A stretch of 64,000 nucleotides of DNA from Boswellia sacra (GCA_013180625.2 SNVD02009169.1:186001-250000); one strand, 5' to 3'; counted from the stretch's first letter, positions 48,205-59,992 are shown. Numbers and translations: made by a program. The notes: a model not told the origin generated them from the letters alone.

Positions 48205-48421
48205 TCACGCAAGAAGAAAAGAAATAATAAATAAAGAATCGGAAAAGGAAAGAGAAGAAGGAAAGAAGAGGAAATTACAGAAGTAATATAGAAAGTAGAT
48301 TCTGTAATATCAAATTCATTATAATTTTCATGAAATTGGTAGGGTCAATTCAACGTATAGAAAGTCATTGAAAATAGACTCTGCGTCAATGGTCACCAAA
48401 TGTGGCAGCCAGCCCAGCGCC

Positions 48422-48428
48422 TATAAAA
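48422..48428 (+). promoter_or_regulatory. TATA box of CAD-4
   Basis: TATAAAA in 'gcgcctataaaaccac', about 150 bp before the ATG, leaving a leader of roughly 120 nt. Confidence 0.6.
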
Positions 48429-48577
48429 CCACTTTTTTCCTTCTATAAATTCCACAACTTAAACGCATATGCATGCGCACTTCCTCAACCAATAGAGCAT
48501 TTAATCTTTGCTCCACTTTTCACTCCCTTTGATTGTGCTCTCAACATTTTGAGCTTTACGACAGAAACAGAAGAGTA

Positions 48578-50216
48578 ATGGGGAATATATCAGAGGAAGT
48601 GCACCAGATGAAGGCCTTCGGATGGGCAGCCAGAGACACTTCTGGTGTTCTTTTCTCACTTTAGTTTCTATCGGAGTTTCTGTCTCCTCTCTTTCTCCAT
48701 CCGTTTGTTTAATCTGTTTTTTTTCCCCATCGAGATGGATGGTGTTCTTAACTTGTTTTCAAACGTTTAATTGACTTGCAGGGCAACAGGAGAAAAAGAT
48801 GTGACTTTTAAAGTGCTGTATTGTGGAATTTGCCATTCGGATCGTCACATGGTCAAAAACGATTGGGGGCAATTCCAAGTACCCTATAGTTCCTGGGTAT
48901 GTTTACATTTTCACATATCTAATTATATATAACATTTTTAATTTTTTTTATTTCAATTCTAAAGTAATAAAATATATATTTATGATAGTAAATCAGGAAA
49001 GTACTATAAGGAACTACAGTCTCTATTGACAAATTAAACATAGGCTGATGCTTAATCAAATTGGACACCATGCTGCAGGCATGAAATTGTTGGTGTAGTA
49101 ACAGCGGTTGGAAGCGAGGTGGAGAATTTCAAAGTTGGGGATAAAGTAGGCATGGGGTGCCTGGTTGGATCATGCCGTGCATGCGACAACTGTGCCAACA
49201 ATCTCGAGAATTACTGTCCCAAAGTGATATTTACCTATGGTGCCGCTTACTATGATGGAACCATCACATATGGAGGCCACTCTGATATTATGGTTGCTGA
49301 TGAGCACTTTGTTGTCCGTATACCTGACAACTTACCCCTTGATGCGGGTGCCCCTCTTCTCTGTGCGGGCATCACAGTTTACAGTCCCTTGAAATACTAT
49401 GGACTTGACAAGCCTGATATGCATGTGGGCGTGGTTGGTTTGGGTGGGCTAGGCCATGTTGCAGTCAAGTTTGCAAAGGCAATGGGAGTGAAGGTGACTG
49501 TGATCAGTACCTCTCCCAACAAGAAGAAAGAAGCTATTGAACATCTTGGCACCGACTCATTTTTAGTCAGCCGTGACCAAGACGAAATGCAGGTAATAAT
49601 TTCTTCTTTGAACATGTTTAAATTATTTTCGATCGATTGATATTATTTGTTCAACAATAGTATTATTGTGTGTGAGGGTTATAGTTTTGTCCATGTTGGG
49701 ATTTTTTTAGGCTGCAATGAGCACAATGGATGGCATCATCGACACAGTATCTGCACCTCACCCTTTGCTTCCATTGATTGGGCTATTGAAATCTAATGGA
49801 AAGCTAGTTCTTGTTGGTGCACCTGAGAAGCCACTAGAGCTACCAGTTTTTCCTCTCCTCATAGGTAAGCAATTGAATCTATACCAACCTGTTAAACTGA
49901 TAAATGGGGAATTATAATTGATTAAGTGGTCTAATTACTTAAGTGAATGTGAGCAAATTGTGATGCTTGCTAATTAATTAAGAATTGTTGTGGAATATTG
50001 ATATTGGCAGGGAGGAAGATAGTTGGTGGGAGTTGCATTGGAGGGATGAAGGAGACTCAAGAGATGATAAATTTTGCAGCCAAACATGGAATGACAGCAG
50101 ATATAGAGGTGATTCCAATGGAGTATGTGAACACTGCCATGGAGCGATTAGCAAAAGCGGATGTTAGATGCCGATTTGTGATTGACGTTGCCAACGCCTT
50201 GAACTCTACCTCTTAA
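48578..50216 (+). CDS. CAD-4: CAD/MTD-family gene with indels in exons 1-2
   Basis: Exons by homology: about 48578-48678, 48782-48896, 49079-49592, 49711-49864 and 50011-50216. Exons 3-5 are intact, with GHE, the four structural Cys (SCRACDNC..C), GLGGLGH and STSPNKK, and end at NALNSTS. It forms a different subclade (N-terminus [10 protein letters not shown]; introns much shorter). Problems: one extra T in TTTT near 48651-48654 (frameshift in G-V-L-S), a missing G at the exon 1 donor (CGGAG then TTTCTG, no GT at the expected place), and one extra G in GGGGG near 48865-48869 (exon 2 is 115 nt; paralogs have 114). All lie in homopolymers, so assembly error is as likely as pseudogenisation. Arg replaces Leu in CHSD-R-H. 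Confidence 0.75.
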
Positions 50217-50972
50217 TTGTTATTATTGTATGAAGATGAGTGTTGAGTCACACAATGGAATTAAATTTAATTGGTACTGCAATAACCAATGGTGACTTTT
50301 TTTCTTTTTTCCTTTGAATGCTCTATATTATTTTAGCACTCTTTTTATAAAATGAGTCAAAAGGTTGAATGATGTGGGTATATTTGCTCTTTTACATTTT
50401 TCTTAGATAATTTTGATTGATTTATAAAAATAAGATTTCCATTCTAACATGATGGAAGGAGATAAATACTTTCTACACTCCTCTTTTAAATGCTTTCCAT
50501 TTAAATTAAAAAAGTTAGATAATAATGTTTATAGTTCTAAAATAAATTATAATCCCAAAAATAAATTGTGTGGCTAATTAAATTAATATGTATACTTAAT
50601 TACAATTAAGAAACTTAATGAAAATTGATAATAAAATTGAATTGCATACATGTTTTCATTAGTAGATAGAGGACGACTTTAGTTTTTAAAATTTTTCATA
50701 TTAATATTTTCATCTAATCAAATATCAATATACTAAATTAATTATATGATTATATACATTACTGTTATCATTGAAAATAAAAATTATATTACTTGTATGC
50801 ATTATTTTCATAATTAAAAAAAAAGGTTAAGAATATTTTTATTTTAATATTGGTGTACTTAGAAAGGAGGCGTTGAATTTTTTTAGTTTTTTCGTATTCT
50901 GATATTCATAATTCAAACTTGTGTCGACTACCAAAATTTTTATTGGTTAGCCATTTAGTGATCAAGAAATTA

Positions 50973-51004
<32 letters not shown>

Positions 51005-51154
51005 GAGCAATAATTCATTAATCAAGTTTCTATCTCAAATCCTATCTCAAATAATAATGCAATTGATGAATTTGAAAAAAGCATCGTCATCCATACATAA
51101 AAGTCAAATATCTGATATTTTTTCTTTTTCTTATAAAGAAAAGAGGAGGGAATC
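50217..51154. other. AT-rich intergenic DNA downstream of CAD-4
   Basis: No gene was seen. Includes a TA microsatellite at about 50978-51002. Confidence 0.6.
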
Positions 51155-51376
51155 ACATGATGTGACATGATATGAAGTAAAAGTAATAATGCTTGAGATG
51201 AGTCATGCTAGTAAAGTGTGTTATGTAATGATGTAATATTGTTCTTATGTGATGAGTCATGTAGTGAGGTGTCCAGTGTAATGATGTTAGAGATAAGGTA
51301 TGAGTTGTAAAGTAGTGTGATGTAATTTAAAGTATGTTGAGTCATGTAATAACGTGTAAAGAAGATTCCTTAAAGA
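51155..51376 (+). repeat. Viral non-coding terminal redundancy, copy 1
   Basis: Shares 'gacatgatatga', 'gagtcatgcta' and 'taataacgtgtaaag' with 56985-57210, with scattered substitutions and small indels. Confidence 0.88.
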
Positions 51377-51492
51377 TAAGGAAGCATCTTAGCATAGTAT
51401 CCTAGCTTTGTCTATATAAAGGATATGGTGGCATTGTATTAAGTAGAGTCGGATTAGAGTTTATCCTTTGTGTAAACACTTAGCAATATTAA

Positions 51493-51578
51493 TGGCATCA
51501 GAGCTTACGCTCTACTTCTATTATTTTATGGTATCAGAGCTCTAACTCATATCTAGTCTTATTTTATGGTATCAGAGC
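51493..51578 (+). promoter_or_regulatory. Three tRNA-Met primer-binding-like motifs
   Basis: TGGCATCAGAGC (51493-51504), TGGTATCAGAGC (51529-51540) and TGGTATCAGAGC (51567-51578) lie in tandem. The last two are exact matches to the usual plant initiator-Met-tRNA primer site; the first differs at one base. Confidence 0.8.
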
Positions 51579-51867
51579 CTTTCCTCTCAAAAGGAGTTGA
51601 AGTGTAAGGTTCAAAATAATAAAGTTCTCTCAATTCGGCCCTACTGTCGGTTGAATTTTATCATTTTGATACCTTACGAATTTCTGAGTTAGAAGTTGTA
51701 ATTCAGTTGAGGCTATCCAGTGTGAAGAAATATAGATTGGAAACTTTTCAAGTGGTGTGTTGCTCGTAGTTAAGCCAAGGGGGCATTTGAAAGAGCTGTT
51801 ACCACAAAAAAGTTTATCTATATTTCCCTTTTGTATTAAGACCCGAGAGTAAGGCAACATAAGGACT

Positions 51868-54250
51868 ATGGATAACCAAGAGATAGTAAAGACTGAATTT
51901 TCAAAGTCTTCTTCAGAAATTCCTTCATCTTCTAGTTCAGTTACAAACTTCCATTATGAAGCAGAGTATGAGTCAGATACTAAATCCAACTCTCAATAAC
52001 CATTTCATCTAGATCCTCTTAATCCTTATAAGTTTTATGATGTCAATGTTCTTATTCCTAAACTAAAAACTCTTGTTCCTTTTAGAACTCCAAAACTCAA
52101 GTCTGTGTATAAGTCATCTAAAGTGTCAGTCCAGTTTATTTCTTCTAGTTCTTCAGAAACCTATCTTCCTATTATTTATGCACCAGATGTACAAAGATAT
52201 TATCATGAAGGCTACAGTGGAATTCATCTGGGAGCAATTCGAATAGGATTGTAACCATTATTCCTTGGTGGTAAAAATGTTACTTGTTTCATTGCTGTCT
52301 TAGATACTCGTTGGCAATCTTTTGAAAAAGCTTTGATATCAGTTGTTGAGGTAGAACTTAATCAGGGTCATATGTCATACAAGTTGAGCCTAACTTTACC
52401 CTTGATATTTCTAAGCCTACTTTGCCAAACACTATCAAAGTTATAATCCAATTACATGGATTAGACATGAACCCCAATGAGTCAGCTCTGGCAATTCATC
52501 ATTCCATGACCTACAAAGTCCAAACACATTTTTTTCCGTTGAACCACACAAATATGCTTATTACTAGACTCACTGATAATGGTACAATCATTCAGCCTCA
52601 AACTTTCAAGCAAAATCAGCTCATTTTTCTACCCAAATGGATTAATGAGTATGAGCAGAGTTACAAGCCTCAAACTCTCCATGAAAAACCAAAAATAGAA
52701 AAGTTTTCTATTGGAAGAACTTCAGTTTCTTTTCCTATAGAATCGGTTCCTATCTATCCTTGTGAAAAGTGCCAGCTTGAAGGCAAGAATCCTAGATCTT
52801 GCACTTATATGCCTAGAACTCATATGCTTTCTAAATCTCAATCAATGAGATATGGTGGATCTATCAATATGTTCAAATTTCCAAAAAATGATTTCGTCTC
52901 TAATATCTCTGAAAATTCTATTGTTGGAAGTTGGGTTGTTCAAAAGCCAGATCCAACACAGTTCGGTCTTATTGAAAAGGCGGTCAACTGGCAGAATACC
53001 AATGCTTTAGAACAAAACAAAGCATCAGAAGCTATTGTTGAGCAGTAGGAGCAGACAAAGCAAGAACTTCATGACATACGCAGGAGACTGAAGAAAGTTC
53101 ACAGGCTTACAGTTAAACAACTTTCAGAAGCTCATGGAAAGCCTCGTCCAATCAACATGATTGTCAGCACAGGTGTAGATAGTGACTATTATCTTCAACA
53201 ACTTCGTGAGGAGCAGTGGAGATACTTTGAGCAAAAGAAGAAAAAGAAGATTTCTTGGAAAAAAGATAAGCCAAGGAAGAATTTAGATATTTGGGAAGAA
53301 GATCCTACTGGCAACAGTATCAAAGGCTTATGGAGAAATTATGATATGCCACCTGTGCAGCCTTGGCCTATTCATGCCTCTGGATGGGATGATGATTCAT
53401 CAGATGTAGAAACAAATGGATCAAACAATTCCTCAGACTCTTCCTCTTCTTCAGTTACTGAACCAGTTATGATGGAGCAGCCTCATATCCCTACAACTCT
53501 AACATATGTTGACACTACTGGCAGATTCAGGCAAAGAACTCCTCAGTTTCGATCAGAAATGAGCAGAGGAGAAACATCAAGAGTATCTTTTACATCAAAT
53601 TTTGGTGATAACCAAAATCAAGAAAATCAAGAAGAACTCGATGTTCAAATTCAAGTGCCTAATGCTCCAAATGTAAAAAATTTTTGGAATATTGATGGTC
53701 TAAAACCAGAAGAAAGACTAGCATATTTGGAAAAAATGCTAGCTTGGGCTGAAGGAGAAATTCAACGTGCTCCACATCTTAGTAAAAGAGCAGTCACTCT
53801 TCGACTTATTTCAGGATTTCTGGATCCTTGCAAAGATAGTGGGCAGATACATTTACTCAGAGAGAGAAAGAGTATATTCTTAGTCATTATCAGCCATATA
53901 ATGAATTAATCAAATATATGGTTGCTCATTTCTTTGGTACTCGAGATCGTAAAAGTAAAATTTATGAGAAAGAATATCTTCAAAACAAGTGCTGTGATGT
54001 TTGAATACTTGAGCAATATTTTCTCAGACAAGAATTTCTCTACTTCAAATTCAACAGCGGACGGATACAATCAAAAGAACTTTTATTCTTAATATGCTAG
54101 GCCCAGTAGCAGAGATGCTTGAAGCAAAACTAAAAGCAAGTGGCATAACTGATGTTGCATCCTACAGCCTTGCTAGCTTATATCAGTTAGCTACAGAAGT
54201 TATTCAAACTCACTATCTTAATCAAGATCTCAAAAAGCACATGAAGTAGA
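51868..54250 (+). pseudogene. Pararetrovirus polyprotein N-terminal part: movement and coat regions
   Basis: An ATG at 51868 opens a Ser-rich leader. In-frame stops lie at 51997 and 52252, and a frameshift near 52375-52420. About 52180-52640 is the 30K-superfamily movement-protein core (a His/Gly-rich 'GYSGIHLGAIRIG' block, then an LDTRW block). From 52422 the frame runs to a TAG at 53046 and goes on in the same frame through a likely coiled coil (53049-53150) to 53909. A Ser/Asp-rich stretch near 53385-53470 precedes the coat-protein region (53660-54250), which has another frameshift near 53830-53870 and further stops. Not translatable as a unit. Confidence 0.75.
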
Positions 54251-55131
54251 TCAAGAAAACTTCTCTTGCAAAATACTGCAATAAGAAGCCATAAGAACTT
54301 AGATGTTTGCATCAATCGCCTTACAATTGCAAAAAAGAGAAGAATTCTAAGAAGAAAATTCCAAAGCCATGGAAGCAGAACAAAAATGCCAAATATCGTT
54401 TTGTCAAGAAGCGCAAGTTTCCAAAGCAATCAGGCAAATGTTTCATTTGCGGCAAGAAGGGACATTTTGCCAAACAATGCAAGAAGACAAAGAAAGCTCC
54501 TATTAGACTTCTTCAACTTATTGACCAACCAGAATTTTCAGAAGATTGGTAAAATTGGTCAGAAGATCCAGATGATGCTTTGTTCTCAATTGAAGTGCAG
54601 CCAAATGATTCAGAAGATGAAACTGGCAATGAATCTGAGGTCATCATGAGCATTCCTCGTGAGGTACCTACTAATCTTACTATGCAATCTGACCCAATTT
54701 TTCGTCCATATGTCAAAGTGGTACTTCAAATTTCTAATCAAGAACAAGTTGCTCTCTCTGCACTTATCGATACAAGAGCAGTTTCCTCTATCATTCATAT
54801 CAACTGTCTTCCAAAATCTCTATTCATTCCTACAACAGTTCGTTTTTCAGCCGCTAATAGAGAATTATTTCAAAGTAGCAAATGCACTAGAGCTATTAAT
54901 CTCTTGCCATTTGATAAAAGGCATAGCTTTTTTGCATTTGATCAATCAGGAGAAGATCTATTGCTTGGGATGGATTTTCTAAGTATTCTCTCTCCATTCA
55001 CTTTTCATCCTAAAGGATTTGCATTCACTATGTTTGATCCTATCACTCAGAACTCTCGTTCTTATCTTATTCCGTGGATAGAGAAATTTTTCATCTCTAA
55101 GAGGGGTGAAAATGTCAAATCTCTAGCGTAA
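54251..55131 (+). pseudogene. Pararetrovirus zinc knuckle and aspartic protease regions
   Basis: A Lys-rich stretch leads to a CCHC zinc knuckle (C-x2-C-x4-H-x4-C) at 54439-54480, typical of the coat-protein C-terminus. A TAA at 54550 is followed in the same frame by an acidic linker and an aspartic-protease-like region. Its active-site triplet at 54769-54777 reads D-T-R where D-T/S-G is the family norm. The frame stops at 55131. Confidence 0.78.
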
Positions 55132-55243
55132 AAGTTCGAAACAGAGCACAAAAAAAATACTTGAATACTGTTGAGATGTTCCAAATAAGTTTTGGTTACG
55201 AGAACAATACTTTGATTCTCTTCCATACAAATATAATGGGGAA

Positions 55244-56525
55244 ATGCCTCATCAAACAGCTCCACATCTGGGATTACCACATGATGAAGATCTATGCAGA
55301 AAAGAAATCTCTGAGCTTCTCAAAATAGATCTCATCAGACCTTCAAAGTCTAAATGGGCAAGTCAAGCTTTCTATGTCAACAATCGAGCAGAACATGTTT
55401 GTGGAAAGAAAAGATTTTGTATTGATTATAGAAAGCTCAATGATTGTTTGCTTGATATTCGTTATTCTGTTCCAAAAAAGATTTGTCTCTTAAAAAGGAT
55501 GGCGAATTCAAAGATCTATTCCAAGTTCGATATGAAGTCAGGATTTGGCAAGTGGGAGTTAAAAAAGAAGATCGATACAAAATAACTTTCATAGTGCCAC
55601 ATGGACACTATGAGTGGAACGTGATGCCTTTTGGTATCAAGAATGCTCCTTCAGAATATCAGCACAGAATGGATGATGTGTACAAAGACATAATTAAATT
55701 TTGTCTTGTATACATTGATGATGCCCTTATCTTCAGCAATAATGAAGAAGATCATGTCCAGCATCTTAAACAGTTCAAAGATTTAACCTTTGAACATGGT
55801 TTGGTCTTATCTGAAAGAAAGATGTTAATTGGAATCCCAGAAGTAGATTTTCTTGGATTGCATATCAAAGATGGCTACACTACGCCAATGTCACATATTG
55901 CTGAAAAGATATTCTTGCTCCCTGATAAGTTGATAAGCAGAAAGATGATTCAACAATTCTTGAGAATTGTCAATTATGTAGGAGATTATTTAAAAAATTT
56001 GTCCAGATACACGAGCAAAATCTCAAGGCATATAAGGAAGGGAGCAGTAGCATGGTCAGATGAAGCAACTAAAGCTATGATTGATTTGAAAGAAAAATGC
56101 AGGTCTCTTCCACCTCTGAAGATTCCTAACAAGGGACAACTCATCCTATAGACAAACACAAGTGACAAATTTTGGGGAACAATGCTACTCGAACAGGAAG
56201 GAAGCTACAAAAGAATTTGTGCATATAAATCAAGGTAATTCTCATATTCATAACGACACTATCCTTCATCCAAAAAAGAGGTATTAGCAGTTATCAATGC
56301 AATCAAGAAATTTCAACTCTATCTCTCTCTTGAAGAATTTGTAGTAGAAACAAAATACAAATATTTTGAAGGATTGCTCAGATGACGAGAAGGTGAAATT
56401 CCAGATCCTCAGCTTGCTAGATGGTCTGAGTCTCTCTCGAGATTCAAGTTCATTGTTCGCTACATCAAAGGTGAATCAAACGTTATAGCAGAATTTCTCT
56501 CTAGACTAATTCCTAGACCAATTTA
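55244..56525 (+). pseudogene. Pararetrovirus reverse transcriptase / RNase H region
   Basis: 55244-55585 holds the N-terminal fingers of the RT ('FCIDYRKLND'). A shift near 55540 moves coding to the frame of 55483-56151, which has 'PFGIKNAPSEYQ', the catalytic YIDD at 55711-55722 and 'FLGLHI'. A stop at 56149 and others near 56233 and 56383 break the RNase H region, whose last recognisable part is near 56500. No integrase follows. Confidence 0.85.
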
Positions 56526-56535
56526 AGTAATATCA

Positions 56536-56940
56536 ATGGCTTCTAGTTCATCTAAGCCATACATGCTTGGTCAGGATGCTTTTGAAAGAAGGCATGAAGG
56601 TCTCAAAAAAAGAAAACTTCCTGAAACCTTGGAAGATTACAAAGGCAAAACTCTTATTGAAGAAAAAGGTCACTCTTATGATCTTCCACTATTCTGTTCT
56701 CTATTGCCTACAGAAATCAAAGCAGATATTAAAGATCGGGTGTTCTATACATGTAACTATCTAGAAACATTAGTCAAAACTTATGAAAGAATGTGGGATC
56801 TCTTAGATCGATGCATGATGCGTCCTAGCACCGAAAAAAGAAAGTTTCAATTACTTTCTCCTTCACCAAATCCAGATCAAGTTTATGAGACGGTCTACTG
56901 GATCTCTTCAAATTTTCATGTTGTCTATGATGAAGAATGA
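56536..56940 (+). CDS. Pararetrovirus small ORF of unknown function
   Basis: An open 134-codon frame immediately after the polymerase region, starting MASSSSKPY. It is the only intact frame of the integrant. Florendoviruses carry an ORF of unknown function in this place; no domain was recognised. It is charged, with no membrane segment. Whether it is ever expressed is unknown. Confidence 0.55.
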   Translation: MASSSSKPYMLGQDAFERRHEGLKKRKLPETLEDYKGKTLIEEKGHSYDLPLFCSLLPTEIKADIKDRVFYTCNYLETLVKTYERMWDLLDRCMMRPSTEKRKFQLLSPSPNPDQVYETVYWISSNFHVVYDEE

Positions 56941-56984
56941 AGCATAAGCAAAGTGGACCTACTAGCGGAAGCATTGGTGAAGAG

Positions 56985-57210
56985 ACATGATGCGACATGA
57001 TATGATATAAAGTAAAAGTAATAATGCATGATATGAGTCATGCTAGTGAAGTGTGTTATGTAATGATGTAATATTGTCCTTATGTGATAAGTCATGTAGT
57101 GAGGTTTCAATGTAATGATATTAGAGATAAGGTATGAGTTGTAAAGTAGTGTGATGTGACTTAAAGTATGGTGAGTCATGTAATAACGTGTAAAGGAGAT
57201 TCCTTAGAGA
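56985..57210 (+). repeat. Viral non-coding terminal redundancy, copy 2
   Basis: Diverged copy of 51155-51376. It stops before the TATA-like and primer-binding region that follow copy 1, so the integrant is slightly longer than one circle. Confidence 0.88.
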
Positions 57211-57540
57211 AGTTACTTCATGCTTAATATGATAAAAGCCGAAAGCCACTTTACATAAAGTTATTTTACAAGTATCGCCTAGTCTTTGGCTTCTGAAGAT
57301 CATCCTTACCACTTTGGGAAAGTGATGATGTTATGAGAAAGAGATCCCCGAACTAAGGTATTTTCCAACAAAAGCGCTCTCTCAGCCCTCCTGGCACTTA
57401 GCACATCAATGAAGGAACTCTTATGGTTTTGGGATCAACTTCAAAACAGGATCATAATCATAGCAACGAGGTAAAGCAAGCTATGAAAGGAGAATAACAC
57501 AAGCGTTTAAGTGATAGCTTTAAGAGATAATACTTAAAGG
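57211..57540. repeat. Segment shared with 63226-63355, left copy
   Basis: 57203-57340 ('ctttacataaagttatttta', 'tcgcctagtctttggcttct') recurs at 63226-63355. No gene was recognised in 57341-57540. Confidence 0.75.
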
Positions 57541-57920
57541 ATCACTACAACAGGGAGGACTATTTACGGCGGGCCAAAACCCCTGTAAATAGTCATTTGC
57601 GGCGGTTATACGGCGGTTCTCAACCGTCGCAAAAACAACCGCAGTAAAAGCTTTTACGGCGGTCCTGGCCCGCCGTAAATATAGTTTTATAGCGGTTTCG
57701 TTGTTCCACGTAAAAATAAGCGACGAAACAGGATCGGCAATCACTACACCTTTTTACGGCGGTTTTGTGTCCGCCGTAAAAAGTCATAAAACCACCATAA
57801 AAAGCGTGTATTTACGACGAACATAAAACCGCCGTAAAAAGTCGAAAATCGACCGTAAAAAGATTTTATACAATTTTTGTACAACTGTCGTGGGATGATG
57901 GGAAACCGCCGTAAATAATT
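57541..57920. repeat. CACTA left subterminal repeats
   Basis: Repeated 'ttacggcgg', 'ccgccgtaaa' and 'aaccgccgtaaaaag' units, the usual transposase-binding zone of CACTA elements. Confidence 0.8.
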
Positions 57921-59914
57921 AAGAAAAAGTTATTAAAATGTGAAAGCTCATTTTATAGCATAAAGCATCAATCAAAATGGGCTGGAGCATAATTTGCAGG
58001 CTTGTACAACTTTCTTCACATTCAGCAAACGCCAGGATGAGAAGAAAAATTATATATATACACGGTAACATTTACAATAGTGAAAACACTAAAAATAACA
58101 TCTATAGTCAATGGTTGCTATATTTTTATCAAAACTATACAATATGCAGGAGACTTTAGATCCTTAGATAAATAGGCTTGCAGTACAAAAGTTGATTGCA
58201 GTTTCCATTGCCAGGTCTTCTCAAAGTCTTTCTACAATCTCAGTAGCAATATCTCCAGCATCAGTTCGGATATCCATCTATGTTATGGATTTTGCCAAGT
58301 CCTTATGAAGAAGTTGCTCCAGTGTTGGAGACTGCTGTGACAGGAGGTGCCAGTCAACACATTTCATCACCTCAGAAACCATACTTGTTCCTGCTTGAAC
58401 TGGTTGGATTTTTTGTTTGGCAAATGATAGCCCCAGGGAGTAGCTGAAATAACTCTGATATACTTCTTCAAGGACTTCATTGATATAGTCAAATAGGAGC
58501 CCATGATCATCTTGGAATTGGGTAGGCAATGTCTACATTATATCAAACAAGGATGATTCAAGAAGTTGGGCTGATGAATGACACTTCAGTGAAAGTTCAT
58601 CCCAATTTACACCAGAAGCTTGCAAAACTACCTTGTATATACTTAGACGAGGATTTATGCTCGTGCGTGTCCTTGCTTGAATTGATCTTTGGATCCACAG
58701 GAGACATTGTGAAAGTAGTAGAAAAAGGTTCTTCATAATTAATTTGTTTTGGCTCAATTGCCAGCTCAGCTGTAGATGTTCAATTGGGAAAAGTTTAGTA
58801 GCTTATTTGGAAGAACAGAAAGAAAAAATGCCTGTAAATAAATGATTTCTAACCTGAAAGCCAACCAGGTTGAGATATGGTACTTGGAGGGCTAGTGCTA
58901 TCTTCAATAAATTGCTCAAGAACAGACACTAGACTGCGATGCTCTGCTTTATCTTTTCCGTTAACAGAATCCTCTGAACTCCTAAGAATCAAGGAGCCTG
59001 ATGAATAGACATTTTTTGGAGATAATGAAGTACAATTTTCCACAGATGAATCCTAAAAGTTCTAAAATTAGTTGTAGGAAGCAATGCACTAAAGTATGTT
59101 AGAAAACAGCAATAAAACAAAAAGCAAAAGCGAAATGGTGGTGGTTTGTGCACTTCTTAAAATTGATAATCAAAACATAAGAATGATAAGAAAACATACG
59201 AGGTTTAAGCATTGTAAATATTGATTAGCCTCAAATGTATTGGCTGTACCAGCGCTTTGACTTGCATCAGTATTGTGCTGGTCATTTGATCCTAAAGGCA
59301 CTCCTGGAGAATTGATATCTCCCATGTTTATGGTATTACACATTTCTACTGTCTCCTCTGAACCTGTAGAAATTTGATTAGCTGATTAGACAAGATAGAG
59401 TAGTTGAGCACAATGAAAATTAGAGAAGTAACGAAAATTTACCTGTGGGGCTTGGAGTACGGTTGGGTGAAGAAACACTTTCATGCATTTTTATATCAGA
59501 AAAATGATTCTCAGAAACATTAGGCTTTGTATCAAAGGCTTCCAGTCGGTCAGTGAGTATCTTGTTATTGGTCGATGATGGAGCCTCCACAATCTGCCTC
59601 TCTAGACCTAAGTAAATAAGTTTCTTTTCTTTCAGAAACCTCTGTCTCTTCTCATTTAGCATTTGGAATTTGCTATGAGGAGAGAATCTCATCTGTCCAG
59701 CCATAAAGCTAGGGTTGGCAAAAACCTGGGGCCCGACCGGGGACCCCGTTCCTTGTCCCTGGCCCCGGCAAAGAATTCAATTCCCCGCCCCCGAAAATTT
59801 CCCCGGAAATTTCGGGGCCGAGGCGGGGCCGTGGAGTTTAATTCCACGGATTTTATTTTTTTTATTTCCTCTATCTAATTAGTACTTGTATTGTTGTTTC
59901 ATATTTTTAATGCA

Positions 59915-59992
59915 AGATGCGCCTGTGGCCTATTGGCAACCGGGGGTCCTTCATATTCCTTTAAGGCTCAGGTTCAAGTCCCACCAACTGCT
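59915..59992 (+). other. tRNA-like relic (A and B boxes)
   Basis: TGGCCTATTGGC resembles an A box and GGTTCAAGTCC is a good B box about 45 bp later. The acceptor ends do not pair, so this is a tRNA-derived relic or SINE head inside the hAT element, not a tRNA gene. Confidence 0.45.

Larger units (their letters stand above)
51155..57210 (+). mobile_element. Endogenous pararetrovirus (Caulimoviridae, Florendovirus-like), decayed
   Basis: Order of parts on +: non-coding repeat (51155-51376), TATA-like TATATAA (51413), Met-tRNA primer-binding motifs (51493-51578), a movement-protein / coat / protease / RT / RNase H coding region (51868-56525), a second small frame (56536-56940), then the non-coding repeat again (56985-57210). 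A 30K-type movement protein ahead of coat and pol, with no integrase, indicates a plant pararetrovirus rather than an LTR retrotransposon. One long polyprotein followed by a small unknown ORF is the Florendovirus plan. Multiple stops and frameshifts show it is an old inactive integrant. Repeat-to-repeat length is about 5.83 kb, short for the group. Confidence 0.82.

Noticed and set aside
51155..57210. LTR retrotransposon bounded by direct repeats
   Set aside because: No integrase, a 30K-type movement protein is present, repeats lack TG...CA ends and the second repeat stops before the primer site. A pararetrovirus integrant fits better.
59915..59992. Functional tRNA gene
   Set aside because: Acceptor arms do not pair and no clear anticodon stem; it is only a tRNA-like relic.
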